A stretch of 64,000 nt of DNA from Nocardia huaxiensis (GTDB lineage: Bacteria; Actinomycetota; Actinomycetes; Mycobacteriales; Mycobacteriaceae): contig NZ_CP059399.1 of the NCBI RefSeq assembly GCF_013744875.1, forward strand, positions 4,650,001 to 4,714,000, in the 5' to 3' direction. The notes under the pieces are model-generated. The model did not search any database, was not told the origin of the DNA, and was given only the letters and a program-made list of their open reading frames with translations. Below are positions 1 to 7,653 of this stretch, in pieces. The position numbers were made by a program, and so were the translations under genes. Position 1 is the stretch's first letter. Every line of letters starts with the position of its first letter.

Positions 1-2
1 AT

Positions 3-827
3 GTCACCTTCACGACGCCGCCGAAGCGTGCGGTCACGGTGGGCTCCATCGCCGCCCCGCTCATCGCCGCAGCCGGTGCGGCCGACCGGGTGGTGACGCG
101 CACCTTCGAAACCGCGCCGTTCCCAGGGCAATACGCGGACGCACTGCGCAACGCCGAGATCATCGCGCCCACAGCGGAACTCGCGCGTGAAGAGATCATC
201 AGCCGGACACCGGACGTGGTGGTGAGCTTCGAAGGAGCGGCCGTCAAGCCCGAGGATCTGGCCGCCGCCAATATTCCGCTGCTCATCACCCGCGGCTACT
301 GCAAGGACGCGGCCGGAACCTTCGACGACGTCTTCGCCGATATCGAGTTGTACGGCAAGCTCTTCGGCACCGAGCAGGTCGCCAAGGACAATGCGGCCGC
401 CCTGCGGTCCCGCGTGACCGCCGTGACGGATCGGCATCCGGCCGGTGCCCGCCAGCGCCCGGCCGCCGCGCTGATCCTGTCCCGCGACGGCTCCACCCTC
501 AACGCCTACGGCAGCACCAGTACCGTGCACCACCAGATGCGCCTGCTGGGTCTGGACAATGTCTTCGGCGATGTCGCCAAGCGCAGTTTCCAGGCCAATA
601 CCGAGACGCTCATCGCGCGGAACCCGGAGGTGATCATCCTGCTGACCCAGGGTGATCAGACCCCCGAGTCGGCCCGCGCCGCGCTGCGCGCCCGCGCGGA
701 ACTCGGTTCCGTGCAGGCCATTTCGGCGGACCGGCTGATTGTCGTCCCGTTCGGGTACACCGGACCCGGACCGGTCGCCGTCGAGGGCCTGGAGGTCCTG
801 GACTCGAAGCTGGGGGCGCTCGGATGA
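3..827 (+). CDS. ABC transporter substrate-binding protein (iron-siderophore/cobalamin type), 5' truncated
   Basis: The frame is open from the first bases of the window, so the N-terminus with the signal peptide or lipobox is missing; 275 residues remain. The visible part has the layout of a periplasmic-binding-protein type 2 domain (FepB/FhuD/BtuF-like): a start resembling 'KRAVTVGSIAAPLIAAAG', a middle segment that proposes a binding site ('PDVVVSFEGAAV'), a long linking helix, and a C-terminal lobe with 'TLIARNPEVIILL'. Such proteins deliver iron-siderophore or corrinoid to an FecCD-type permease at the membrane. The neighbouring cobalamin genes would fit a corrinoid ligand, but the fold alone does not separate this from an iron-siderophore. 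It overlaps the next gene by 4 bp (ATGA), which suggests translational coupling. Confidence 0.8.
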   Translation, partial: VTFTTPPKRAVTVGSIAAPLIAAAGAADRVVTRTFETAPFPGQYADALRNAEIIAPTAELAREEIISRTPDVVVSFEGAAVKPEDLAAANIPLLITRGYCKDAAGTFDDVFADIELYGKLFGTEQVAKDNAAALRSRVTAVTDRHPAGARQRPAAALILSRDGSTLNAYGSTSTVHHQMRLLGLDNVFGDVAKRSFQANTETLIARNPEVIILLTQGDQTPESARAALRARAELGSVQAISADRLIVVPFGYTGPGPVAVEGLEVLDSKLGALG

Positions 828-1357
828 CCTCCACCCGCCTCGGCTACCTGGTCCGTGAGGCCCGCGCCGCCGATATGCCCGGCGCCCGCAGTGTCATGCT
901 GGACACCTTCTATCGCGTCTTCGGCTACGGCTATATGCCCGAACACCACGATGACGTGATCCATCCGGCCGCCGCCTATCTCGGCAACCCGCGCCAGCGG
1001 CTCTGGATCGCCGAGCATGAGGGAGAAGTGGTGGCCACCACCGCGATTCGCGCCCGCGGCCCCCGGCACCCACCGCACCCGCAGTGGCTGGTCGACCGCT
1101 ACCCGGACGCCACGACCGCCCAGCTGTTCCGGGTCTACGTTCGTCCCGAGCATCAGCGGCAGGGCCTGGCCTCCGAATTGGTCCGGCACGCCATCGAATT
1201 CGTGCGCTGCGCCGCCGACTTCGACCGCCTGTACCTGCACACCGACACCAGAACCCCGGGCGCACTGGAGTTCTGGCAGACCTTCGGCGCCATCGTCCAC
1301 GACGGTCGCGGCCCGGAGACGGTCTATCAGACCGTGCACCTGGAGATTCCGCTGTAG
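824..1357 (+). CDS. GNAT family N-acetyltransferase
   Basis: A 177-residue protein with a single GNAT fold. The acetyl-CoA-binding motif A is visible as 'VYVRPEHQRQGLASELV' near residues 105-121 (R/Q-x-x-G-x-G/A pattern, here RQGLAS), preceded by the beta-strand 'TAQLFRVYV' and followed by a C-terminal strand with 'FWQTFGAIV'. Proteins of this family move an acetyl group from acetyl-CoA to an amine; the substrate cannot be read from the sequence. The start overlaps the stop of the upstream substrate-binding protein by 4 bp, so the two are probably co-translated. A GNAT next to a siderophore-type binding protein may modify a metallophore or its cargo, but that is inference only. Confidence 0.85.
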   Translation: MTSTRLGYLVREARAADMPGARSVMLDTFYRVFGYGYMPEHHDDVIHPAAAYLGNPRQRLWIAEHEGEVVATTAIRARGPRHPPHPQWLVDRYPDATTAQLFRVYVRPEHQRQGLASELVRHAIEFVRCAADFDRLYLHTDTRTPGALEFWQTFGAIVHDGRGPETVYQTVHLEIPL

Positions 1358-1361
1358 CGGG

Positions 1362-1907
1362 TCAGCTCAACCGGCTGGATTCGGACAGCAGTTCGGGCAG
1401 CCGGTCGAACCACTCCAGCACCGCCCGCTCGTATCGGATGCCGAAATCCAGGGTGGCCCGCTCGAACGGCGACATGCGCTGTTCGTCATGCCCGGACAGG
1501 TATCCGGCCAGCCGTTGTTCGTGGATGCCGCGATTGGCCGCGATGATCCGGTCCAGCCGATCGCGCTCCACGAACTCGCCGAACGACAGTGTGAGAAGCA
1601 GTGGCACGCGGATGGTTTCGGCCCCGGGATCGCGAGCGATCCACTCCGCGAAGGCGTCCCGGCCGTCCTCGGTGATGCGGTACGGGGTGCGGTCGCGCGC
1701 GCCGGTCTCGCCCTTCTCGACCAGGCCGTGCTGGTGCATGGTGGCGAGTTCGCGGTAGACCTGGCTCTGGGTGATGGTCCAGAAGTCGCCGATGCGGTCC
1801 TGGGCGAGCGCCACCAGATCCCACCCGGACATATCGCCCTGATGCAGGAATCCGAGTAGGGACGCGGCCGTCGAATTGAGCGGGCGTCGCGGCTTGTCGT
1901 CTGTCAC
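1362..1907 (-). CDS. PadR family transcriptional regulator
   Basis: The 181-residue product starts with a winged-helix domain typical of PadR proteins ('ASLLGFLHQGDMSGWDLV', then 'SQVYRELATMHQHGLV' as recognition helix and 'PYRITEDGRDAFAEWI' as wing). The C-terminal half is a helical dimerisation domain (VirR/PadR_C type, with 'LLLTLSFGEF'). I chose the GTG at 1907 because an AGGGAG Shine-Dalgarno lies 5-6 bases before it; the same frame is open to 1988, where a longer start is possible but lacks a clear ribosome site. The gene converges on the GNAT gene with 4 bases between stops. PadR proteins are usually repressors of nearby genes that respond to small phenolic or drug-like ligands; the target here is unknown. 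Confidence 0.85.
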   Translation of the reverse strand: MTDDKPRRPLNSTAASLLGFLHQGDMSGWDLVALAQDRIGDFWTITQSQVYRELATMHQHGLVEKGETGARDRTPYRITEDGRDAFAEWIARDPGAETIRVPLLLTLSFGEFVERDRLDRIIAANRGIHEQRLAGYLSGHDEQRMSPFERATLDFGIRYERAVLEWFDRLPELLSESSRLS

Positions 1908-1997
1908 CAGCACTCCCTTCGAACCGAGCTTCCGGTGTGGCCGGGACGCGGTGGCTACCCGCGTACCGACCACACCGCTATGTTCCACATTGGAATA

Positions 1998-3536
1998 TTA
2001 GTCGGTGTAGCGGCGGGAGGTGAACACCCGCGGCCCGCCCGCCGCGTCGAACACCGTGGTGGTCGACGCGCCCACAATGAGCAGCGTGCGCATATCCACC
2101 TCGGCCGGGTCCAGCTCACCGAGCGCGACCACCCGCACCGACTCGGACGGCCCGCCCACATCGCGGCCCAGCACCACCGGCGTATCCGGCTTGCGATGCT
2201 CGAGCACCAGATCCCGCATGGCCGCGACCTGCCAGCGCCGCTGCGAGGACGCCGGGTTGTAGACGGCGAAGGCCATATCCGCGGCGGCGACCGCGGCGAT
2301 CCGCTTGGCCACCACCTCCCACGGCTTGAGCCGATCCGACAGCGAGATCATGGCGAAGTCGTGCCCCAGCGGCGCGCCGATCCGGCTGGCCACCGCGCTC
2401 GCCGCGGTCATCCCCGGCAGCACCCGCACCGGCACCTCCCGCCACTGCGGATCGGCCGACTCCTCGATCACCGCCGCCGCCATGGCGAACACACCCGGAT
2501 CCCCGGACGACACCACGACCACCCGCGCACCCTGCTTGGCCAGATCCAAAGCCATTGCGGCGCGCTCGGATTCGACCTTGTTGTCGCTGGCATGACGACG
2601 CTGCCCGGCGCGCACCGGCACGCGATTCACGTAGGTGGTGTAGCCGACGATATCGGTAGCCTCGGTGAGCGCGCGGCTCACCTCCGGCGTGGTCCAGTCG
2701 GGATCGCCCGGGCCCAGCCCGAGCACGACGACCTCGCCGACCGGGCGGGACTCGGTGGTGGCTGTCGTCGCGGCCTGTGCGGCCGGTGTCGCGTTCTCGG
2801 ACAGGGGGATTCGGGTGGCCGGTTCCGGTCCGGGAACCAGCGTGATCGCGAAGTAGGGCACATCCGCGTCGGAGACGTCGGCGGCGCGCAGCACGCGCTG
2901 ACGGCCGGTGCTCGCGCGCTCGACGTAGTACGCGCCATCGAGCCGGCCCGAGTCGGTCAGTGCCTGGCGCACACCGGGATAGGTGCGCCCGAGCTTCATG
3001 ATGGCGGCCGCGCCGGTATCGCGCAGCCGGCGGGTCAGCTCCTCGGCGGGCAGCGTGCCGGGCAGCACGGTGAGCACCTGATCGCCTTCGACCAGTGGTG
3101 TCCCCAGCGCGGCCGAGGCGGCGCTCACCGAGGTGACGCCCGGAATGATCTCGGTCTCGAACCGATCGGCCAGCCGCCGGTGCATGTGCATGAAGGAGCT
3201 GTAGAACAGCGGATCACCCGCGGCCAGCAGCGCCACCGAGCGCCCGGCGGCCAGATGCCCGGCGAGCAGAGCCGCTGCGCTCTCATAGAATTCGTCGATC
3301 GCGCCCTGATATCCGCCGGGATGGTCGGTGGTCTCGGTGGTGACCGGGTAGACCAGATGCTCTTCGAGCTGGCCCTCGCGCATATAGGGCGCGGCGATCC
3401 CGCGTGAGATGCTGCGCCCGTGCTTGGCGCTGTGGAAGGCGATCACATCGGCTTCGCCGATCACCCGCGCCGCCTTGACGGTCACCAGTTCCGGGTCGCC
3501 GGGTCCGAGCCCGACGCCCCACAGCTTGCCGCTCAT
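1998..3536 (-). CDS. cobIJ: Fused precorrin-2 C20-methyltransferase / precorrin-3B C17-methyltransferase (CobIJ)
   Basis: This 512-residue protein carries two consecutive tetrapyrrole methylases. Residues 1-240 form the CobI half (start '[19 protein letters not shown]', the glycine-rich SAM loop), which methylates precorrin-2 at C20. After an Ala/Thr-rich linker, residues 270-512 form the CobJ half ('[17 protein letters not shown]', '[12 protein letters not shown]', '[18 protein letters not shown]'), which methylates precorrin-3B at C17 with ring contraction. Both act in the aerobic cobalamin pathway in the cytoplasm. The same fusion occurs in mycobacteria and relatives. The start codon overlaps the end of cobH by 4 bp, so cobH-cobIJ are translated as a pair. 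CobG, which supplies precorrin-3B, lies 2.2 kb upstream on the same strand. Confidence 0.96.
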   Translation of the reverse strand: MSGKLWGVGLGPGDPELVTVKAARVIGEADVIAFHSAKHGRSISRGIAAPYMREGQLEEHLVYPVTTETTDHPGGYQGAIDEFYESAAALLAGHLAAGRSVALLAAGDPLFYSSFMHMHRRLADRFETEIIPGVTSVSAASAALGTPLVEGDQVLTVLPGTLPAEELTRRLRDTGAAAIMKLGRTYPGVRQALTDSGRLDGAYYVERASTGRQRVLRAADVSDADVPYFAITLVPGPEPATRIPLSENATPAAQAATTATTESRPVGEVVVLGLGPGDPDWTTPEVSRALTEATDIVGYTTYVNRVPVRAGQRRHASDNKVESERAAMALDLAKQGARVVVVSSGDPGVFAMAAAVIEESADPQWREVPVRVLPGMTAASAVASRIGAPLGHDFAMISLSDRLKPWEVVAKRIAAVAAADMAFAVYNPASSQRRWQVAAMRDLVLEHRKPDTPVVLGRDVGGPSESVRVVALGELDPAEVDMRTLLIVGASTTTVFDAAGGPRVFTSRRYTD

Positions 3537-4168
3537 TCGACTTCGCTCGCAATCGCATTCAGTGCCGCGGCGGTGATGGCGCTGCCGCCGCGCCGCCCGT
3601 GCACGGTCAGGTATTCGACGCCGCCGTACTCGGCGAGGGCCTGCTTGGATTCGGCCGCGCCGATGAAGCCCACCGGAATCCCGAGAATGGCCGCCGGGCG
3701 CGGCGCGCCCGCGTCGAGCATGTCCAGCAGATGGAACAGCGCGGTGGGCGCATTGCCGATCGCCACCACCGCACCGTCCAGTCGGTCACGCCAAAGCTCC
3801 AGCGCCGCAGCCGATCTGGTGTTGTTCATGGATGCCGCCAGCTCGGGCACGCGCGGATCGCCGAGCAGGCACAGCACCTCGTTGCCGGCGGGCAGCCGCT
3901 TGCGGGTCACGCCCGAGGCCACCATGTTCGCGTCGCACAGAATCGGCGCACCGGCCCGCAGCGCCGCCCGGGCCTTGACCACCACATCGTCGCTGAACCC
4001 GATATCGCCCGCCAGATCCACCTGCCCGCAGGCGTGGATCATGCGCACCACCACCTGCGACACCTCCGCGGGGAAGCGCGCCAGATCCGCTTCGGCGCGA
4101 ATGGTCGCGAACGAGCGCCGATAGATCTCGGCCCCGTCGGTGAGGTAGCTGGTACGCACGTCGGACAT
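3533..4168 (-). CDS. cobH: Precorrin-8X methylmutase
   Basis: The 211-residue protein matches the CobH/CbiC family throughout: '[19 protein letters not shown]' near the N-terminus, '[14 protein letters not shown]' with the conserved histidine that shuttles the migrating methyl group, '[18 protein letters not shown]' and '[14 protein letters not shown]'. The enzyme moves the methyl group from C11 to C12 to form hydrogenobyrinate. I chose the ATG at 4168; a GTG three codons upstream (4177) is also possible, and neither has a strong ribosome site. It forms a translationally coupled pair with cobIJ (4-bp overlap). Unlike the usual mycobacterial order, an AsnC regulator and a dimethylargininase gene separate it from cobG. 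Confidence 0.96.
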   Translation of the reverse strand: MSDVRTSYLTDGAEIYRRSFATIRAEADLARFPAEVSQVVVRMIHACGQVDLAGDIGFSDDVVVKARAALRAGAPILCDANMVASGVTRKRLPAGNEVLCLLGDPRVPELAASMNNTRSAAALELWRDRLDGAVVAIGNAPTALFHLLDMLDAGAPRPAAILGIPVGFIGAAESKQALAEYGGVEYLTVHGRRGGSAITAAALNAIASEVE

Positions 4169-4269
4169 GCGCTCCACCCTATGGTTCGCCCTCGCGCGAC
4201 CCGGGAGCGGGTAGTGCCGCGGGTCACCCGGACAGCGGGCGAGCCTGCCTGATCAGCGGTGTCGGCGCG

Positions 4270-4707
4270 TCAGGTGCGCGGCCGTTCCAGCAGCCGGGAC
4301 ATGACGATGCTGCTGCGGGTGCGCCCGACCCGGGCGTTCTCCCGGATCTTCTCCACGGTCGATTCGATCTCGGCCATATCGGTGGCCATGACGTGCACGA
4401 GCGCGTCGGCCTCCCCGGCAATGGTCCACACGCCGACCACCTGCGGGATGGGCTCGAGCCCCCGGCGCAGTTCGGCGGGGGAGATATTGTCCCGGTAGAA
4501 GACCTCGACATAAGCCTCGGTGCGCCAGCCGAGCGCGGCCGGGCTGACCTGTGCGGTGAAGCCGGTGATCTGCCCGCCCGCGACCATCTTGTCCACCCGG
4601 CGTTTCACCGCCGGCGCGGACAGCCCGACCACCGCGCCGATGTCCTGAAACGACGCGCGCGCGTTCTTGAGCAAATGGGCCAGAATGCGCCGATCGAGGT
4701 CGTCCAC
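4270..4707 (-). CDS. Lrp/AsnC family transcriptional regulator
   Basis: A 145-residue protein with an N-terminal AsnC-type helix-turn-helix ('LDRRILAHLLKNARASFQ', 'GAVVGLSAPAVKRRVDKM') and a C-terminal RAM ligand-binding domain ('VVGVWTIAGEADALVHV'). The start is placed at the GTG at 4707, which lies seven bases after a GGAGG ribosome site; other in-frame starts run up to 4752. The gene is divergent from the dimethylargininase gene with about 145 bp between starts. The same pair occurs in mycobacteria, so it probably senses an amino acid (arginine or ornithine would fit) and controls its neighbour; the ligand is inference. Confidence 0.9.
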   Translation of the reverse strand: MDDLDRRILAHLLKNARASFQDIGAVVGLSAPAVKRRVDKMVAGGQITGFTAQVSPAALGWRTEAYVEVFYRDNISPAELRRGLEPIPQVVGVWTIAGEADALVHVMATDMAEIESTVEKIRENARVGRTRSSIVMSRLLERPRT

Positions 4708-4852
4708 GGTCACTCCTCCGCTGGAACGCAACGAATCGCCGCGTAGATCCAAGATCGCGCAACGAATCGCTATTTTCAGCGCAACACTACGCCATTTACC
4801 TTCGTGTCAGGTCTATCCCGCTCCACCCGCGCCGATCTCCCAGGAGCCCCCA

Positions 4853-5728
4853 GTGACGTCCGTAGCCACGCTGCGCGCCCCGGAACCGGCCGGCGCCCGC
4901 CGCCCCACCCCGCGCCGGTTCCTGATGTGCCGACCCGACCATTTCGAGGTCAGTTACGCCATCAATCCATGGATGGACATCTCCGATCCGGTGGATCGCG
5001 ATCTGGCCCTGGCGCAATGGGACACCCTGCGCGCCACCTATGAGCGCTACGGTCACCACGTCGAGGTCATCGAGGGCATCCCCGGTCTGCCGGACATGGT
5101 CTTCGCCGCCAATGGCGGTGTGGTGATCGGAGATCGAGCACTCTCGGCCCGCTTCGCCAACCCCGAGCGCGCGGCCGAAGGTCCCGCCTACCACGAATGG
5201 CTCGACGAACAGGGCTTCTCCCAGGTGCAGGCGGCACGCGAAATCAACGAGGGCGAAGGCGATTTCGCGGTAGCGGGCGATCGCATCCTGGCGGGCACCG
5301 GCTTCCGCACCTCCCGCGACGCGCACCGCGAGGCCGAGGAATTCTTCGAATTGCCGGTCGTCTCACTGGATCTCATCGACGAGCGCTTCTACCACCTGGA
5401 CACCGCGCTCATGGTGCTCGGCGACACCATCGCCTACTACCCGGCCGCCTTCAGCGGCGAGAGCGCCCGCGTCCTCGCCGCCATGTACCCCGACGCCATC
5501 CTCGTCACCGAGGCGGACGCGGAAGTCCTGGGCCTCAACGGCGTCTGCGACGGCTACCACGTCTTCCTCAGCGACCGCGCCACCACTCTCCCGGGCCAGT
5601 TGCGCGAACGCGGCTACGAGCCCATCGGCGTCGACCTGTCCGAGCTGCTGAAGTCCGGCGGCAGCGTGAAGTGTTGCACCATGGAATTCCACAGGAGTGC
5701 AACGGAATCCACCGCCCTGGCGGGATGA
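4853..5728 (+). CDS. ddaH: Dimethylargininase-like amidinotransferase-family hydrolase
   Basis: The 291-residue product belongs to the DDAH/arginine deiminase superfamily. Visible family features are the N-terminal 'RFLMCRPDHFEV', the substrate loop 'DMVFAANGGVVIG', the catalytic histidine in 'FYHLDTALMVLG', and the nucleophile near the C-terminus in 'GGSVKCCTMEFHR' (adjacent cysteines, the first or second of which is catalytic). Family members hydrolyse methylated arginines to citrulline and methylamines, or act on arginine in arginine-to-ornithine catabolism. The GTG start at 4853 has an AGGAG site six bases upstream; the frame extends further upstream without a better start. It is divergent from an AsnC regulator, which probably controls it. 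No ornithine aminotransferase gene follows. Confidence 0.88.
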   Translation: MTSVATLRAPEPAGARRPTPRRFLMCRPDHFEVSYAINPWMDISDPVDRDLALAQWDTLRATYERYGHHVEVIEGIPGLPDMVFAANGGVVIGDRALSARFANPERAAEGPAYHEWLDEQGFSQVQAAREINEGEGDFAVAGDRILAGTGFRTSRDAHREAEEFFELPVVSLDLIDERFYHLDTALMVLGDTIAYYPAAFSGESARVLAAMYPDAILVTEADAEVLGLNGVCDGYHVFLSDRATTLPGQLRERGYEPIGVDLSELLKSGGSVKCCTMEFHRSATESTALAG

Positions 5729-5748
5729 TCGGCCCCCGGGGCGGTGGT

Positions 5749-6951
5749 TCAGGCGGAGGGCGTGATGCGGTAGCCGTCGGTGGTGGCGATGACGTCGGTT
5801 ACCGCACCGCGTGGGCGGCCGCAACGGCGGTCGCAGCCGGACCAGTGCTGGCGTCCGGCGGCCACGATCTCGTCGGCGTCGAGGCCGTCCATCGCGGATT
5901 GTGCTGTGCCGGTGGGGATTACGCGCCCGGATTCGACGGCCGAGGCCACGTCGGCGCGCACATCGGTGAGTGATTTGGCGCAGCCGGGCAGGCCGGCGCA
6001 GGCACTGACCTGCAGCCAGGGTGAGTTCGCGTCGAAGATCAGGCCCATGGGGGCGAGTACCCGCACCACCTGTTCGGCGGTCCATTCGTCCATGTCGGTG
6101 AGAACGACACTGCGCCACGGGGTGACGAACAAGGGGCGTTCGACGGCGGCGAGGAATTCGGCGACGCGGGCGGGCAGCGAGCCGAGCCGTACACCCGCGC
6201 CCAGGGCGACCAGGTCGTCGGCCTGGTTCAGCCAGCCGATCGGAATGTCTTGGCGTGCGGGCAATTCCAGTGGTTCGCCGCTGGTGTCGAGACCGGTGCG
6301 GGTGCTCAGCAGATGGTCGGTGAGGCGTGCCTGCCCGTCCGGCACCTCGTGCAGCCGCCACTGCTCGCCGCGCAGATCGAGGAAGCCGTGCGCGGCCGCG
6401 AGCATGAGATCGACGGCCTCGGCGGCCGGCACCCGCACCCCGGAATCACCTCCGGCGAGCACCAGCGCATAGGTGTTCTCGTCCACCGCGTGGACGCCGA
6501 TATCCCCGTGCAGCGCGCTCACATCGCCGCGACCGTCATCGAGGGTGAACAGCACCCGCCCGGGCAGATCCGCCAGCCGCGCCGCCGCCCGCAATCCCTC
6601 GTCGAGCGCGGGCACCAGCCCCCGCACATCGGTCCAGCCGCCGACCCGCCCCGACAACGGCGACGCCACGATATTGCGCACCCGCTCGTGCGAGGCGCTC
6701 GGCAGCAGCCCGGCGGCGGTCAATCGCCCGCCCAGCGCAACCGCATCGCTGACCTGCCGCAATTGCACATTCCCGCGTGAGGTGAGCTCGATATTGCCGT
6801 CGCCCAGATCCTGCGCGGCTGCCGCCAGCGCCTGCAACTGTGCGGGCGTGAGCGCCCCACCGGGAACCCGGATGCGCGCGAGCGGCCCATCAGCGGCTTC
6901 GTGCACGCGCAGCACGCCGGGGCAGGAATCAGCCTCATTTCGGACGGTCAT
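5749..6951 (-). CDS. cobG: Precorrin-3B synthase
   Basis: The 400-residue protein has the nitrite/sulfite reductase ferredoxin-like half-domains of CobG ('GGALTPAQLQALAAAAQDLG', 'IELTSRGNVQLR'), a second ferredoxin-like half near the middle, and an iron-sulfur/sirohaem-type cysteine cluster near the C-terminus ('SACAGLPGCAKS' and 'SGCDRRCGRP'). CobG hydroxylates precorrin-3A at C20 and forms the lactone of precorrin-3B with molecular oxygen, so it marks an aerobic cobalamin pathway. It converges with ddaH (20 bp between stops) and is separated from cobH-cobIJ by the asnC/ddaH pair. A GC-rich repeat starts about 40 bp upstream of its start codon. Confidence 0.94.
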   Translation of the reverse strand: MTVRNEADSCPGVLRVHEAADGPLARIRVPGGALTPAQLQALAAAAQDLGDGNIELTSRGNVQLRQVSDAVALGGRLTAAGLLPSASHERVRNIVASPLSGRVGGWTDVRGLVPALDEGLRAAARLADLPGRVLFTLDDGRGDVSALHGDIGVHAVDENTYALVLAGGDSGVRVPAAEAVDLMLAAAHGFLDLRGEQWRLHEVPDGQARLTDHLLSTRTGLDTSGEPLELPARQDIPIGWLNQADDLVALGAGVRLGSLPARVAEFLAAVERPLFVTPWRSVVLTDMDEWTAEQVVRVLAPMGLIFDANSPWLQVSACAGLPGCAKSLTDVRADVASAVESGRVIPTGTAQSAMDGLDADEIVAAGRQHWSGCDRRCGRPRGAVTDVIATTDGYRITPSA

Positions 6952-6993
6952 AGTCCTGTAAGCCTACGACCCACCCTCAAAAACTCGAGCCCA

Positions 6994-7104
6994 GTAACGG
7001 GGGCCGGGGGCAGAGCCCCCGATTCCGGGGGTCCGGGGGCGGAGCCCCTGGGAAAAATCCGGGGGCGGGGCCCCTGGGAAAAATACAGCCCCCGGCTCCC
7101 CTGG
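6994..7104 (+). repeat. GC-rich dispersed hairpin repeat, copy 1
   Basis: The segment begins GTAACGGGGGCCGGGGGC and contains successive hairpins (GGGGGC-AGA-GCCCCC at about 7006-7020; GGGGGC-GGA-GCCCC; GGGGGC-GGG-GCCCC). The unit ending GCCCCTGGGAAAAA occurs twice in tandem. The same sequence, with a few loop changes, is present in reverse orientation at 46875-46960. It lies between the start of cobG and the end of the next minus-strand gene, so it could terminate transcription of the latter. Confidence 0.85.
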
Positions 7105-7124
7105 AAGCAGCACGGGAAACAACC

Positions 7125-7445
7125 TCACCCCGCGCGATGCACCTCGATGTACTTTGGCGCCCCGCGCAAACGCGCAAACGGCGGAGCCTTCTCATAGCTG
7201 TCGTTGAGCAAACTGGGCACAGCATGATGCTCGTTGTTGTCCCGGTGAATGGTCGTGCCGAGCACCGTCACTCCGAAGAGTGCGGTGGCGGCGCAGATGA
7301 TGCCCGCGACCATCGCATACTGCGAATGACCACTGCCGGCGGCCGTCAAAGCCATTGCCAGCGTCGCGAAGGCAACCAGTACGCAAAAGTATCCTGACCA
7401 GGCGGCAAACCTGTTCCGCCTGACCCATCCTGGGGTGTTCGGCAT
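7125..7445 (-). CDS. Small membrane protein of unknown function
   Basis: A 106-residue product with a short basic N-terminus (WVRRNRF) followed by two hydrophobic segments at about residues 14-33 ('YFCVLVAFATLAMALTAA') and 40-62 ('YAMVAGIICAATALFGVTVL'), then a hydrophilic tail rich in charged residues. This predicts a two-helix inner-membrane protein with the tail in the cytoplasm. I do not recognise a named family. The ATG at 7445 is preferred because codons upstream of it lack membrane-protein character and enter the riboswitch region. It is divergent from cobN, sharing the intergenic region that contains the cobalamin riboswitch, but being on the other strand it is not under that switch. 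Confidence 0.7.
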   Translation of the reverse strand: MPNTPGWVRRNRFAAWSGYFCVLVAFATLAMALTAAGSGHSQYAMVAGIICAATALFGVTVLGTTIHRDNNEHHAVPSLLNDSYEKAPPFARLRGAPKYIEVHRAG

Positions 7446-7520
7446 ACCCGCAGCGTACGCCCGGGTGCGCATCCGGGACACCCGTGCGCGGCAGCCTTTG
7501 CCGCACTGTGATGCGGGCGC

Positions 7521-7650
7521 GATAGCATCCGGGGGCTCGTCGGACGGAAGAAACCGGTGCAATTCCGGTGCGGTCGCGCCACTGTGAGAGTCAGACCTTC
7601 GCCGGGGAGCGCCGAACCGTGCTGGGCGCGTAACCCTAGGAAGGCTGACC
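7521..7650 (+). promoter_or_regulatory. Cobalamin (AdoCbl) riboswitch upstream of cobN
   Basis: The leader shows the conserved cobalamin riboswitch core: 'GGAAGAAACCGGTGCAATTC' with 'CGGTGCGGTC', the B12-box-like GCGCCACTGTGA at 7577-7588, and the downstream GTCAGACC at 7590-7597. The CCGGTGCAATTCCGG stem-loop is intact. The switch ends directly before the AGGAAGG ribosome site (7638-7644) and GTG start of cobN, so ligand binding probably blocks translation initiation, as is usual in actinobacteria. The exact 5' boundary is estimated. Confidence 0.92.
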
Positions 7651-7653
7651 CCT

